Made by a program: the position numbers and the translations under genes. The notes under the pieces were generated by a model. That model worked only from the letters and a program-made list of their open reading frames with translations. It was not told where the DNA came from and ran no database searches. 64,000 nt of DNA from Acanthacorydalis orientalis (Eukaryota; Arthropoda; Insecta; Megaloptera; Corydalidae), in NCBI GenBank assembly GCA_034766995.1, contig CM068313.1:21391512-21455511 (forward strand), given 5' to 3'. How positions within the stretch are numbered: position 1 is the stretch's first letter; every line of letters starts with the position of its first letter. This document shows positions 26,357 through 39,426 of this stretch, piece by piece.

Positions 26357-26490
26357 TTTAAAAAGTGTTGTTTTCCAAAATTTAAGATAAAAAAGAGTGA
26401 AATATTTTCAACATTTGGATTATACTTTCTAGTCTTTTTTTCTAAATCCTTACTCGATGTTGTATATATATATATATATATATATATAAA
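26131..26490. repeat. Cluster of TA, TC, ATCT and TA-TG microsatellites
   Basis: (TA)n with TACATA interruptions lies at 26136-26205, pyrimidine-rich TC sequence at about 26231-26268, (ATCT)n at 26274-26291, (TA)n running into (TG)n at 26294-26356, and (TA)n at 26463-26488. The ORF spanning this cluster is a Tyr-Ile artefact. Confidence 0.92.
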
Positions 26491-26537
26491 TTTTTCATAT
26501 AATGTTTTAATTAAAGAAAATACGTTTTAATTCTTGT

Positions 26538-26721
26538 TGAACATATTGACTGCCGCATACGTGTTAACTCGTATTTGGCAATCTAACCCAGGACGCCACA
26601 TACGAGTTAAATTGAAAAAAAATTTTTAACTTATTGATGATATTTCTTAAAACATTCTTCTATTTCTAATTAGCGTCGTAGACCCTTATTCAGAATGAAA
26701 CGTTGGCAGTCAACGTGTTAA
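26538..26721. mobile_element. piggyBac-like MITE with nested inverted repeats
   Basis: The left end (TGAACATATTGACTGCC, 26538-26554) and the right end (GGCAGTCAACGTGTTAA, 26705-26721) are inverted copies matching at 14 of 17 positions. The right end terminates in TTAA, the target site used by piggyBac elements, and the left has TGAA, one change away. Inside, TTAACTCGTATTTGGC (from 26564) and GCCACATACGAGTTAA (to 26610) form a second inverted pair matching at 15 of 16 positions, also TTAA-bounded. The outer left flank GCCGCATACGTGTTAA (26552-26567) is a direct near-copy of the inner right arm. At 184 bp it cannot encode a transposase. Superfamily assignment rests on the TTAA and the end motif, so it is moderate. 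Confidence 0.6.
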
Positions 26722-27244
26722 AGAAATTTTCTCAGTTAATATATTTTATTCTATAGAAAAACATTTATTTCGGTTAATCTGACAAAAAAAATATTTTAAA
26801 AATAGTATCCTTATAAAAAGCATCAATTAATATCCAAAAAAAAATTTGTTTAATTTTCGATTAAAGGTATACTTAGAAATATTGTTATCTTTTGATTTTA
26901 ATTTGAACTGTTATAAATCTATTTCAATAATATTTTTTTTATTATTTGTATGGATAATTTTAACTGGTTGGAAACATTTTGGTTTAAAAATGTTTAATAA
27001 CAGTTTCTTTATTTTTTGTACCTTGAATATAAGTTCTTATTTTTATATAGAATTTCTTTTTTATGTTTATTATTATCTAAAATTTATTTAATTTGTATTA
27101 TAATTCACATAAGTTTAATTATAATGTTATTACTATAATTGAATTGTTATTTAAAAACAATTAAATTCGTAAAAAAGTTCTCTGAAAATTAATGAAAAGA
27201 CGACGTCTAAAAGGCTAAGTTATTTTAAAATTGTGGTTATGTAT

Positions 27245-27317
<73 letters not shown>

Positions 27318-27462
27318 ATGAATTCGATTCAGTAATTAAAACAGTATTATAACAGAAAATCAAAACTGTTAAAAATGATTTTGAATTTTAAATATATTTC
27401 ATGCCATATATACATATATATATATATTATTTACTAGTAAATTCCATTATATAAAGCTCGAA
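26722..27462. other. AT-rich intergenic DNA
   Basis: Holds a 64-bp (TA)n run at about 27249-27312 and a short one near 27410-27427. The 81-codon ORF at 26846-27091 is made of Phe, Leu, Ile, Tyr and Asn and shows no family resemblance. Confidence 0.65.
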
Positions 27463-27640
27463 ACAAAAAGAATCGTCAAGTATTTGTCAAAGAACTCGAG
27501 GAAACTTGCATGTTGGAAACCGGCCTTATTGAACCGATCACGGAATCCAGCCACTATGCCTAGTGCTATTATCATCAGTAAATATTTACGCAAAAACCGG
27601 CCAATTTAATGTGAGATGATCTTGTGTTTACAAATTAAAA
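27463..27640 (+). pseudogene. Probable Ty3/gypsy reverse-transcriptase fragment
   Basis: The plus strand around 27475-27560 translates to VKELEETCMLETGLIEPITE followed by SSHYA and a stop. The next phase continues with SAIIISK and RKNRP. This order resembles the start of a gypsy reverse transcriptase (EEWLESGIIEPSxSPYASPIVLVKKKDG). The conserved CVDYR block cannot be read cleanly downstream. No LTR, integrase or gag is visible nearby. It is a short, decayed scrap, and a chance resemblance is not excluded. Confidence 0.45.
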
Positions 27641-29602
27641 TATCTTAACAGTAATTTATTGTTCGGAATCTTCGCGAGATCCTCTGATGTCGATATTAGG
27701 CGGCCAACGCGAAAGCAGTACTTCAATTTACTTTGAACTCAGCCGATCGGACATTTTTTTGTGGTCGATGTCCATGTTGTTTTGTCGACAAAATTGGTGC
27801 AATTATTACAGTTTATTGATTGATTTATACCAGGAGTAATTAATGTTTCAACGCAGATAAGAATTGTATTAATGTTTTGCCAGATAATCAATTAACTAGT
27901 ATTAAGTCAAATGGCAATTGAATCCATTTAATTGTTTTATTTTTAATACAATAACCAAAATAATTATAATATTACGGTATGTTTATTTTTATGACCGTTG
28001 AGAATTTAATTAAAAAATTACATAACGTATTTGTTCTTTGTTTTCGTTTATTTGTGTTATGATATAAACATTATTTTATGTATCACCTCACTTAATGACA
28101 TTTTTAACAATTTACTTTTAATAAATTATATAAATTAATAGAATTTCAAGTGTCTTGGCAAAATTAATACTTAAAATAATACCTAGGTGAAAGATTTAGA
28201 AAGGAATCTTATAAAATATTTCATCAAATTGTATACACATGAGTTACCAACAGTTTTATGTAATATAATGAAGTATTCAGACCATTTGATTTTCAAATTA
28301 TTCATATATTCTTTTAAAAAATGAATATTTATGAAATGACATAATTTTAATCAATTACTGTGAATTACCTTTCGATGTTCCTTTGGTTCTTGTAACTGAA
28401 ATCGTTTAAATATTCATAATGATTCAAATTATGATTATGCAAAATTTTCATGTAAATCATTATGAATATGTATTATTTAAACTATAAGGAAACGTGAGAT
28501 TAATATTAAATTAAGGGAAATACATGTCTATGTATATTATTTTTATTAGGAAGAGCTACCATATTTTAAACACACATGATCTTACAGAAATAACACATCA
28601 TTATTTGAAAATAGTATATTGAAACGATGCCAATGTAAATTATTCGCAAATAAATATACATTTTAAATTTTATTAATAAACCTAGCATGTTTATTACAGA
28701 ACAAATACATTTAATAGGTGAAAACTATTACAAATATATTAATATTTTTATGAGAGAAATCATCTCAGTTGACATAATGTAATTAAGTATGCGTTGGTTA
28801 TCTTTAAAAGTTATATTTGCACATACCACGGCTCAGAGAGAATGTTAAAATTAAATCTATGTTTATTTTCATCTCTATATTTATTTAATAAAGGGGATTA
28901 ATTGACAGTGTTCGTATTAATTCAATAATTAAAATACATATTATAAATTAATGGACGTATTCATTTTATTCATGGATCAAACATTATTATAAATTTTATA
29001 AAAGTAGCTCAGAAACAAACGTAAATAAATATTGTACTTAATTGATTTGACTCTATTGTACGTTTAGCATTAACTAATTTAATTTTATTGAATTACGTGC
29101 TTTATAAATCTTCTCTGAAATATAATTGCTATAAATTAATATAGTATAATATTTATAATTAAAGTTAAATTCATCCATTTAACTTTATTAAAGGATATAA
29201 ATTTTTGAAAACGTTACAAATATTTAACATACTTCAAATATTTCAATGTTTTAGATACGATTGTATAAACTACTGTATATTTTTAAAATGTATTTTCAAA
29301 ATTATATGCCCTTCTTTTCGAAATATTCTCTTCGATTTTCTTTTGGATTTTTATTTTTTTTTAATGATTTTTCTGGATAAATATCATGAATGGTACCTAA
29401 AAAAGATTAATATGCGTATTTTCTTAACGTCGTTGATATTGATATTTTATTCGACTCCTGATAAAACTAATATTTGCGTACGTTCATTTCAATAATTTTA
29501 GTTATTAGAATTCCTTTATGTTTCTGATAAATTTATATTCTAATACACAAAGTTTGTAGTACATTCATTTAAATTTAATTTTATACACTGAATTATAAAA
29601 AA

Positions 29603-29654
<52 letters not shown>

Positions 29655-31671
29655 TGTACATATTATATATATATATATATATTACACATTAAAATAATCC
29701 AAATTTAAATGTTAGATAAATGAATATTAATTTTTGAAGGGAGAAATACTAAAAATTCGGCGATAATTATTTCGGGGTATTAAATATTTGTATAAAAAAT
29801 TGTTTCATTTTCATTTATACGATTTTTATAAGCAATCAATACACTATTATTTTCTCTTCGTATAAATTATGTAAACATTTGTGTGTGTATAACCATTTGT
29901 AATTAACTCATTATACGATTAAATGCTTGTTCAATTATATTTACACAGATTAATGCACAAATATTTGAATATTGATAGGATAATGTACTGAAATTTCAAT
30001 TTCAATACTACTTTTTGAAATAAATACTAAATTAATTGTCGACGTTATGTTATACTTGTAATTAAAAATTAGAAATATAAACTGTTGAATATTTTTTTCG
30101 TTCGTAAGTGTATGTAGTGAGCCCATTAATTCATTTACATGCGCAAGTTAATAACTATTTCTTTGTAAATTACATACTCGTATACAACTTAATATATAAT
30201 GCATGCATTTATTAAATATTTAGTAGTAAAATATAATATATATATATATTATATATATATATACATATATATGCATTTTGTTTATACTTAAATGAGTGTC
30301 TAAAACAGTGCATTTTTAGAAATATATTTATGATAAGTATTCTATTCTACTGCAAAATAATTTATATTTAATTACATTGTCATATACAATAATAGTTTAC
30401 ATATGTTTATTAACTTAGTGATAATTATGTTGAATGGTAATTTCGTTTATAAATAATAATAATAATACATACATACAAGAACATTAAATAATATGAACAT
30501 AATTTGTATTTTATAAAGTCAGAAATGTAATTATACGTGTATTTAATTTATTTACTATATAACGTTTTTTTTTAAGATATTGATATCTAGAAACAATCCA
30601 TTATTCATTAGTGGATTTATATAAAATATAAATTCATTATGTAAAAAGACTGATGATTTTTTAATAGTTAAAGAATATTTAAATTATTATAAATTTGTGT
30701 ATAAGTATACGTGTGTGTATTATTCTCAGATCAGGTCATCTTTTTTAGACAAGAATTCTTACCTACGTTATCCTAATATTTATTTTTAATTCGCATATAT
30801 TTCTAAATATAAAAAGCCTTTGTCTAGAAATGCTCTTGTTTTCGATTTAAGAAATCGTAAAAAAAGAGTTGTTGACACAAGAAATTCTTAAACTTATATA
30901 ATTAATACATTCGTACATTCACAATCTATCTCTCATCTTTGTTCGTAGCACACGAATCTCTATGCACGATAAACTATATAAAATCATAATAGAATATCGA
31001 ATAGTATTGCAATATATTATAAACTCTGTGCCAACAGATGTATAAAGAGTTATAAAAGGAAAACGGTGTACTGACGAATGTCAATATTTTTACAATGATC
31101 TTCAAATAATCATGTTTTCGGCTACCGAATTAAGTTGCAGTGTTGGTTGACTCGTGTAAACACTTACATTAATGATATTTTCTTGTAAGTTTTAATTGAT
31201 ATATAGCAATATTACACACGACTTATTAATGCAAACAAATTAAACCACTTGTTATTCATTAACACTTATATTTCATGTTTTCAGTAAATGTAGCTAAGCG
31301 TTTTTCTGCATGTCTTTAGTTAATCTAAAACACGTGTTCAAATTTTAGAAATTGAAAAAGGTTGTTAGCTTTCTTGAATATTATGTTTTTTTCGGTAATT
31401 AGTTTTACGATTCAGCATTTACAAAATCTAAATATAATTAGTGTCGTGTGGTCAAACCGAAATCGGTTTATTATATGTTAATTTTGTGGTATTTTTCCCG
31501 AGATTTAGTATTTATGAAGAGCTGTCAGGGTTTTTTTATACAGATTTTTATTGTACGATTCAAGATGTTAGAACAAATTTATGGTAGAAAAATAAATCGA
31601 AGTAGAACGTTTTTTCTTTGCAAATAATAAGATGCCTTTCTGTTACCAATTCTTTTATTATATACATATAC

Positions 31672-31703
<32 letters not shown>

Positions 31704-31882
31704 GGATATGTATATACACACACATGCAAGTATTTGTGTATGTTTTAATAATGCATGCATGAAGCTAACTATAAATACAAATATAATACATTCAATTACA
31801 GATAAACAGATGACGATAATTAATACTCGCAAAATAATATTCCTTTCAGAACAGGTAACCTCGTTTATTTTAAAAAAATATA

Positions 31883-31883
<1 letters not shown>
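27641..31883. other. AT-rich intergenic DNA
   Basis: A GC-richer tail to the gypsy-like fragment continues to about 27790 without readable motifs. An interrupted inverted repeat lies at 28404-28482. (TA)n tracts lie at 29607-29650, 29664-29680, 30236-30270 and 31662-31702. The 96-codon ORF at 29205-29495 has no recognisable domain and matches the local base bias. Confidence 0.65.
28404..28482. repeat. Imperfect inverted repeat (hairpin) of 21 + 28 bases
   Basis: The left arm GTTTAAATATTCATAATGATT (28404-28424; 9 and then 12-14 paired bases) pairs with the right arm 28455-28482, which ends ATTATTTAAAC and contains AATCATTATGAATA. A 7-base bulge lies in the right arm and the loop is 30 bases. 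It could be a degraded MITE core or a structured transcript; I see no flanking target duplication. Confidence 0.7.
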
Positions 31884-31938
<55 letters not shown>

Positions 31939-31960
31939 ATGTGTGTGTGTATGTGTGTGT
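31884..31960. repeat. (TA)n running into (TG)n
   Basis: A TA run from about 31890 switches at 31920 to TG repeats with occasional TATG, ending near 31960. The same polarity is seen at 8269, 12738, 26294, 38640 and 56718. Confidence 0.93.
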
Positions 31961-33255
31961 ATTAATAAGTCTTTAAATGTAAAAAAATTAAATTAATTTT
32001 TAAGAAATGATATAAATAAATCTAGATTAAATAATAATTTAGTAATATATAATCTTGTTTGTGTATTGGATGAAAAATGGAAATTTCTATTTCAAATTTT
32101 TAATTAACTGAGAATTTAATATAATTGTTGTTTTTATAAAATAATGTAAGAAATATATTTTCAATTTTCAAAATTACTCATTACTAATTGTTAATTCGAT
32201 TTCTATAATTAAAAAAAATTAACAATTATTAATTTAAAGGATTTGTGTACTGTTCAATGGGTTTTTACACTTTTTTGAAACAAATATTCACATTTTCTAG
32301 AAATTAAAATTTACTATTCAATTGTATTTATATATTATATACAAAGTAGAATTCCTTTAAGATAATGATTTGATTGAATTTCATTTTTTATTACTTACGT
32401 TTTCAATTTATTCAAAATTTAAATAATCTCTATTTTTAATAGAAAATTTTACAACTTGTCTTTATATTTGAGTTTATTCCTACGTTATTTTTTTTATTAA
32501 TGTAAGTCGTGAATTATGTTTTTAGAAAACTCTTATAAAAATTCGTCTGCAAATAAATACAATACATATAGCGTCTTATTTTTCCAAATCTAATTTTTTC
32601 TACTTAAAATAGTCATACCTATTTCATAATTGTAAACTTGAAACATTATAAAAATCTGAGTTATTTTATGTCATGAAATTTAGAATTACATGTTTTTTAA
32701 TTTAGTATTAATATTTTATATATTTATTACTATTTGTTATCTTAAAGAGTGCATTCCTAGTTTTTATAGTATTTCTAAAAAATACAATTATACATAGACA
32801 AAATGACAAATGATAAAAAAATCCAAATTCTTAGTATGAAAATAAAATATGGCTTACATATATATTTGTTCGAACATATAATTTTATTTACTTTTCATAC
32901 TAAGTTCAGTAAGTCAGTCTATAGCATGGAAAATGATACAATAGAAAGTATTAAATGGAAGTAGGAAATATTAAAAAATGAGAAATTTCTAAAAAAATAC
33001 AAACCTACCTTGTCATAGTAACAAATATCATTTTAAACCAAACTGCGTGTTTAAAAAATATATGATACTCTTTTTTACAAATAAATGTTGCTTCCGAAAT
33101 CCTTTTGTAAAATTGTATTTACTTTTAAGTTTACTTCTTAAAGAAAATATTATAATTCATAATGCAGTTTTAAATAAATGATTATTTTAAGATGCTATTC
33201 AAATATAAACGCTGTGATTCATTACAGTGTTTTATTCATACACACACAGAAAGAC

Positions 33256-33307
<52 letters not shown>

Positions 33308-34037
33308 TATGTGTGTGTAATTGATGGAAACCGTAATTCGTCGATATATTTTAAATGAATAATATAATAAAAATAAATGATAAATTAAATAAATAATGAA
33401 ATATAATAACACTAACGAACTATAATTTAAATATAAAACTAAAAAAAAAACAATAACACTCTTATTAACTAGTATTTATTGAGAACAGATTTTTAATATT
33501 CTCTAATTCGTACGAATATTAATCGAACAAAAATAATAGAAAAATTAAAATGTCCGTATTTTATTAGTTGATATGTACTCAACAGAACCAGTTGAAATTT
33601 ATTAAAAATATATTAATAAAAGTATATTTTAATATACTGTTAGTCTATTTTAAAAGACACTTCATAATCAAAATATTCAGATGTATATGAAAATTAGTCT
33701 ACTAGGTTTCGTTATTAAAATGAAATAAATTTAGAACTTGAATTAATGAATCTAATAAAATATGCTTAATAATATTCATTGAGCCAATGCTCTAGATTAT
33801 TAATTTGATCTAGTTATTTTTATAAGAAAAAAAATACGTTAAACCGTTATAATGATTACAGATAGGTGATTTGCTTTTCTTATTCAGCAGGTTAATCACA
33901 AGCGTCATAAATTAACATTGACTCTGATTGAATCGGAAAGCTGCAGTCGTATTGATTACATTAACAGATGACATTACATATATGAATTTATGATTGCAAT
34001 AAAGGATACATTAATTATTTTCTGCATTATGTTTTAC

Positions 34038-34092
<55 letters not shown>

Positions 34093-35561
34093 CTTGATGT
34101 GATATTTTATAAGGCTTACAGAACTTTTAACCTAGAAATATTTTTTTCATTATGTATGTAATATTTTAGAAATACAATATAATAAAATTTGTATAGAGAG
34201 AGATAAAATTATTCAAAAAAACATGATCATATTTTAATATATTCGAGTAAAGTTTCTTAATTAACGTCTGACTATCGACCGTTTGGCAGAAAATAGAAAT
34301 TGCCGTTTTTTGTTAGTTCTTCATCTAGTTTTTTATTATATGCCATACTAATTGTTGTACTAGATGTGTTTTTTTTATTCTTTATTTATTTTTGAAATTA
34401 GTAATTTTGATATTTGCATATTTGTTTTAAACTTCATCATTGTAATTAAAAATTTGTGCAAAGAAAAGACATGCGTCATCGATAACAGTGCACTTGTAAA
34501 ACGTTACGAACCGCACAGAAGAATTATAAAGCAGACATTAATATCGACTCTTTGTGCATTTTCAAATATCGGCAAACGTAAAGTATCTTTCAAATAATTC
34601 TATTGATTCTCATAGATCACCGACTTCACAGAAATGCACATATAAAACAGACAGTACTATATTTTATGTATCAGTTTATCGATCTAAATATAATCAACCA
34701 ACCCTGACGACTAGACTAGTTATAGATAGTTTCATGATATTGTTACGAAATAAGGGGATGACATATGTTACTTTTAACTTATAAGGGGGTGTTTTTTAGC
34801 TTGTGCCATCATCATTTTCAGCGTCAGTTGTTTAATGGTACAACTAATATGAGTCGGGTTTCTGTTGGATGAGAAGTATGCTTTTTTGTTATAAAAGTTT
34901 AGGTTAAAGATTTACGGTTTTTTTTCGCCATTTCTGAATAGAAAGTTTTTTTTTTGATGTATTTATTGATGACAAAGATACTTTTTTAAAATAATTATTT
35001 TGCTTGAAAAAACTGTTTCTTAAATTCAATACCATATATATATATATATATATATAGTAAAATTAAATTAAATACAGTGAAAGTTCACAGTCGAATAAAA
35101 ATATATAATTAGTATTCTTTTGAATTTGCAATCTAATTTAATTCATTTTAATTTTATTTTAGTTCTAATTTTCAATTAACATTTAAATTTTATTTAAATA
35201 ATTACTGTCATGTAACTGATAAAATATAAACTGCTTTAACTGAATCGATATTCTTCTATCGTACCGATAACTTATTCAAACATTAATAAATAAAATAGGG
35301 GAAACATTTTTTTAGTATTAACACAATATTAACCTTATATCGAATGTCAATCAAATATTAACTCTCATATTTCACATAATATTATGGTTCACTGCGTTAG
35401 GTTTCTGTTGTTGTCAGTGGTTGCTAGATCTATTACAAACAAGCCAATTAAAAACGAACATGTTAAACGCCCCTCAACCACATTTTTACGAATAGCAAAA
35501 ACGATTGATTACTTGTTTAACATAAACAGATGGTTCGAAAGTTTCTTTATGTATTTGTTAG

Positions 35562-35620
<59 letters not shown>

Positions 35621-36099
35621 TAATATAAATTATCTAAATACAATATTTTTTGCTAGTAATAATTTACTAAATCTTTTAATAATAATACTTTATTTTAATA
35701 TTTCAATATAAAATTTCTATTGAAGTAATATAAAAATAATTACAATCCCATGATTCTGAAATTATATTTAGGACCTACATCTATCTAGGACAACTCCGAT
35801 GGTAAAATTTTCATAACTGTTTCAATTTTTTATAAATTATAATGTTTTTTGAAAAATTATACTATTAAATATTAGATTTCTTTTTTATTTTTATATTTTT
35901 ATTAATTTATGAATGTTAAATTTATAAAACTGTTATGAAGTGAAAACAGTTTTGTAGCAGCAAAACTTCAGAATTTGAAAGTAAGGGATGGAATTTTTTG
36001 ATAATTCCATAATGTAGTACATATTTATTAAAATTTCTGAAAAATGTTATGGGTGATTATTTTTCTCTTGGAATGAGTAATTTTGAAGTAACTAAAACT
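31961..36099. other. AT-rich intergenic DNA
   Basis: (TA)n tracts lie at 33259-33304, 34042-34090, 35036-35056 and 35563-35623. The patch 33840-33990 is non-repetitive and has several homeodomain-type AT cores. The patch 34430-34790 has two short ORFs (34364-34597, 34554-34784) with no recognisable domain. No gene is supported. Confidence 0.65.
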
Positions 36100-36380
36100 A
36101 AGCATACCGGTTCATGGCTTGGTTTTTCACAGTAATTGACTATCTCTACCAGTGTATAGAATAATTGAACAATACCTCATTCTAACCGATAAAAGGAGGT
36201 AAACTTCTGTTGAGTCTGGAGTTTCCCGGTCTTATAATACACTTAGTTCCAATTGGTCTCTGTTAGTGTTCTTATTCTGATGTATGGGACCTGAGTCTTG
36301 TGTCTGGAAACCAGAACTATCATGTGCTAGTTATATACATTAGCAAGCACATCCAGCAAGATCTCGTTCATTTAAAATTT
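36100..36380. other. Unclassified sequence of more balanced composition
   Basis: About 280 bases are clearly less AT-rich than the flanks and free of simple repeats, with strings such as GTTGAGTCTGGAGTTTCCCG and GTATGGGACCTGAGTCTTGT. No open frame of useful length, no terminal repeats and no RNA fold I can identify. It could be a fragment of an old repeat or a conserved non-coding element. Confidence 0.3.
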
Positions 36381-36579
36381 TGAATTGCGAAGTATATCAT
36401 ATTTTATTTAATTTTTTATACGAAAAACAATTATAAAATAAAAAGTAAGTCTTTGAACAATATTGCCTATTTATTATTTTTACAAAAAGCTTTTCAAAAG
36501 TAACTAGTACTTTTAATGCGTGGAAAAATGAAGTTTGCAAATATAAAGACTTCATATTCACACCAACTTTCCAACCACT

Positions 36580-36890
36580 CATTAAAACGAGAACGCACGC
36601 CGAGAACACTCCTCCTTTTCATAGTTCAAATTAGTCGAAGTTGGAACGCATTAGACCAAGGTGGTATTGTCATATGGCACGGGATCTATCGGGACGCACT
36701 TGATCAGCCAAGCGTCACGACTGGTCGCGTGGATGTACATCGCCTGTTGCCCTCTTCGCGTGGCTTTGACACAGACCCCATTGCAAGTAGGACAGAGACG
36801 GTCGACAACGAAAAGAGATGCGTTACAAGAAACACGCGCGTGTGCACCGTCCATGTCTAAACATGTAAACCGACTCCAGTCTTTTTAATA
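36580..36890. other. Orphan GC-rich island, open in three frames
   Basis: This is the most GC-rich few hundred bases in the central window. Open frames overlap: plus 36516-36860 (114 codons), plus 36661-36888 (75 codons) and minus 36854-36651 (67 codons). The minus frame is Cys-containing (VSCNASLF, RLCPTCNGVCV, IKCVPID). The first plus frame extends outside the island into AT-rich sequence at its 5' end, which argues against it. None matches a family I know. Reduced stop-codon density in GC-rich DNA explains the overlap, so I treat this as a candidate regulatory or transcribed element and do not call a gene. Confidence 0.35.
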
Positions 36891-38076
36891 TCATTATCAT
36901 GCGTAATTTGAATTAGATGACCGGTAAATCATTTTAACATATGTTTATAGTTTGTCGACCGTTTTTTTTCAGTGTTGACTGTTAATTGTTTTGTATTTTT
37001 TAATGGCTTTTGACACTTTCATCGTGCATTAGGCGATATAACGGTATATCTCTTTTAGTGGTCTGTCGAAGATGAGAATTTGATACCGTCTTTAACAGAA
37101 TATCACATCTAGATAGGATAATTTATTTAATAAAAGTAATATAAATAATAATAGATTTGATATATTATATTTTGGAGTTTACGTTTTCAAAATTTATTTT
37201 AATTTCAAAATAATTACTCATGTACGAAACTTGCTAAATAAAATCATATTTTAATAACTTTTCAAAGTAAAAAAAATCTCCATATTAATAAACATATATT
37301 TTAAATAATAAAAAAATATTTTTTATTCTACGAAAAATGATTGAAAAAGTCAAATATAACTTATATTAAAAACTACAATATCAGGGGAAATAATAATTCA
37401 GTTATATAAATAAATAAATATCCATCACATTCTTCGATTTTTAATGACCCATTACTGGATAAATTATTTTAATTGGAACAATTTAGCGTCTGTCTTTTCG
37501 ACAGATTTCTAACACTTTTATATCTTTAATCCATCATGTTCGTACTTCTTTGTATTATTTGGCTTATAGGCAATACTTTTTAAAGTCCATCAGTTATTTT
37601 TTTTTGTAACATGTTTCGCTCATTCCATTTATTCTTAATAAATCTATGATTTTGTTTATTTTCATAAACATTCTATTTTTCATTCTTGATATTCGTAACA
37701 AAAATATTCATATTCTTATTTGTTTCTTGAAGTTGTTCTTTTTACATTTGAAATACACTCAGTCCCTTAGACACGGTCAGGTATACATTGACTGAATAAA
37801 AATAATTTTAAATAAATTGAACTTTACTATTCAAATTTTAAGACTTTTCTTATAAATAATTTTTGTTTTTTTCGTTAATTTGTCTAATTCAAAATTAATC
37901 TTTGTAGTAATATAAAATATTTATATGCTTCAAAGTACAAAAACTACAGTTTAATAAACAACGAACTACTTATTCAAACTAGTATTCCCCCACTTCTTTA
38001 TTTTAAAATTAAATTACAATCATTTATATTTCTTGTGAAAATGAGCTGTTTTTTCTATTTGTTAAAAAAAATAAAA

Positions 38077-38131
<55 letters not shown>

Positions 38132-38329
38132 CTTGCCATGAACATATTAAAAAATACATATATTTTTTTAACTTCTCAAAAAAATATCTTGTCAAAAATA
38201 TAAATTTCTATTCATTTATTATATAAAGCCTCTAGACAATACGTACACGATAAAATTCTTCAGTTCTCTTTTTGCGGAAGCAGCTGAATTTCACTCCACA
38301 AAATTATTCCAATCGACTTGAAAAATAGC

Positions 38330-38386
<57 letters not shown>

Positions 38387-38633
38387 CATGTATATTTATA
38401 TTAAAAACATGTACAATTTTAATCTATAATTTATTTTATTCAATAAAAAATGCATATATATATATAATATTAATTAAATTTACTCCAAACAATTTTTTCA
38501 TATAAATTTTTTTACATAATATTTACAAAACAAATTCTTAACATTTTTTTTTAAATTCTTTCTAAAAATATTTGAAAATAAATATAAATAAGTATTTAGT
38601 ATATGTTCAATATATTTTGTGTTATATATAGAT

Positions 38634-38692
<59 letters not shown>

Positions 38693-39335
38693 TGATGTAT
38701 GTGTGTGTGTCTGTGTATATACATGTGTATGTGCGTGTGTGTTTAAGTCATTATACTCAACGAAAGAATTTTAACCTAACTGAATGATTCCGTTTTGTGA
38801 TTGTTTAATAATTAATATTTAAAACTCTGTAAAATATACTTTTAAAATATTCACATTGTTCAGTGTGAATAAACTCGGTATAGAAAATCAATTACACAAA
38901 AACCTGCCAATATACCGTAAACGTTCGATTACATTATTTTATACTCATAGCTAAGAAAAAAAAACTAATTTAACATTACAAAAAATTAGCATGTGTTATG
39001 AAACAACCTATTAGTTCTATATAGTAGATACCCTTAAAAAAGATTAGTTAAATAGATACGCATTCCACATATGTCTTGATTTTTCTATAATTTTTATGTC
39101 GTATTTGAATATCTATAAGTGAATTTTATGTATATATATATACATATATATATATACATATATATATACATACATATACATTTATATATATATATATATA
39201 TACATATGTGTGTGTTTGTTTTTTTATAAGAAAATGCTTTTTTATAATTTTTTAAAGCATATAATATTTGACAATATGGAAACTTTCTCTAAATATTAAA
39301 TAAACCAATTATATTTATATATTTTTGTATACAGA

Positions 39336-39367
<32 letters not shown>

Positions 39368-39381
39368 TATATATAATAATA

Positions 39382-39426
<45 letters not shown>

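Noticed and set aside
26846..27091. 81-codon hydrophobic ORF
   Set aside because: Hydrophobicity follows from T-rich codons (Phe, Leu, Ile). No membrane-protein family pattern and no conserved motif.
29205..29495. 96-codon ORF on the plus strand
   Set aside because: Composition is Phe/Ile/Leu/Lys/Asn/Tyr as expected from AT-rich DNA, with no domain, signal or codon bias unlike the flanks. No start context of note.
34364..34784. Two overlapping short plus-strand ORFs
   Set aside because: No domain, overlapping in different phases, no start or splice context that favours either.
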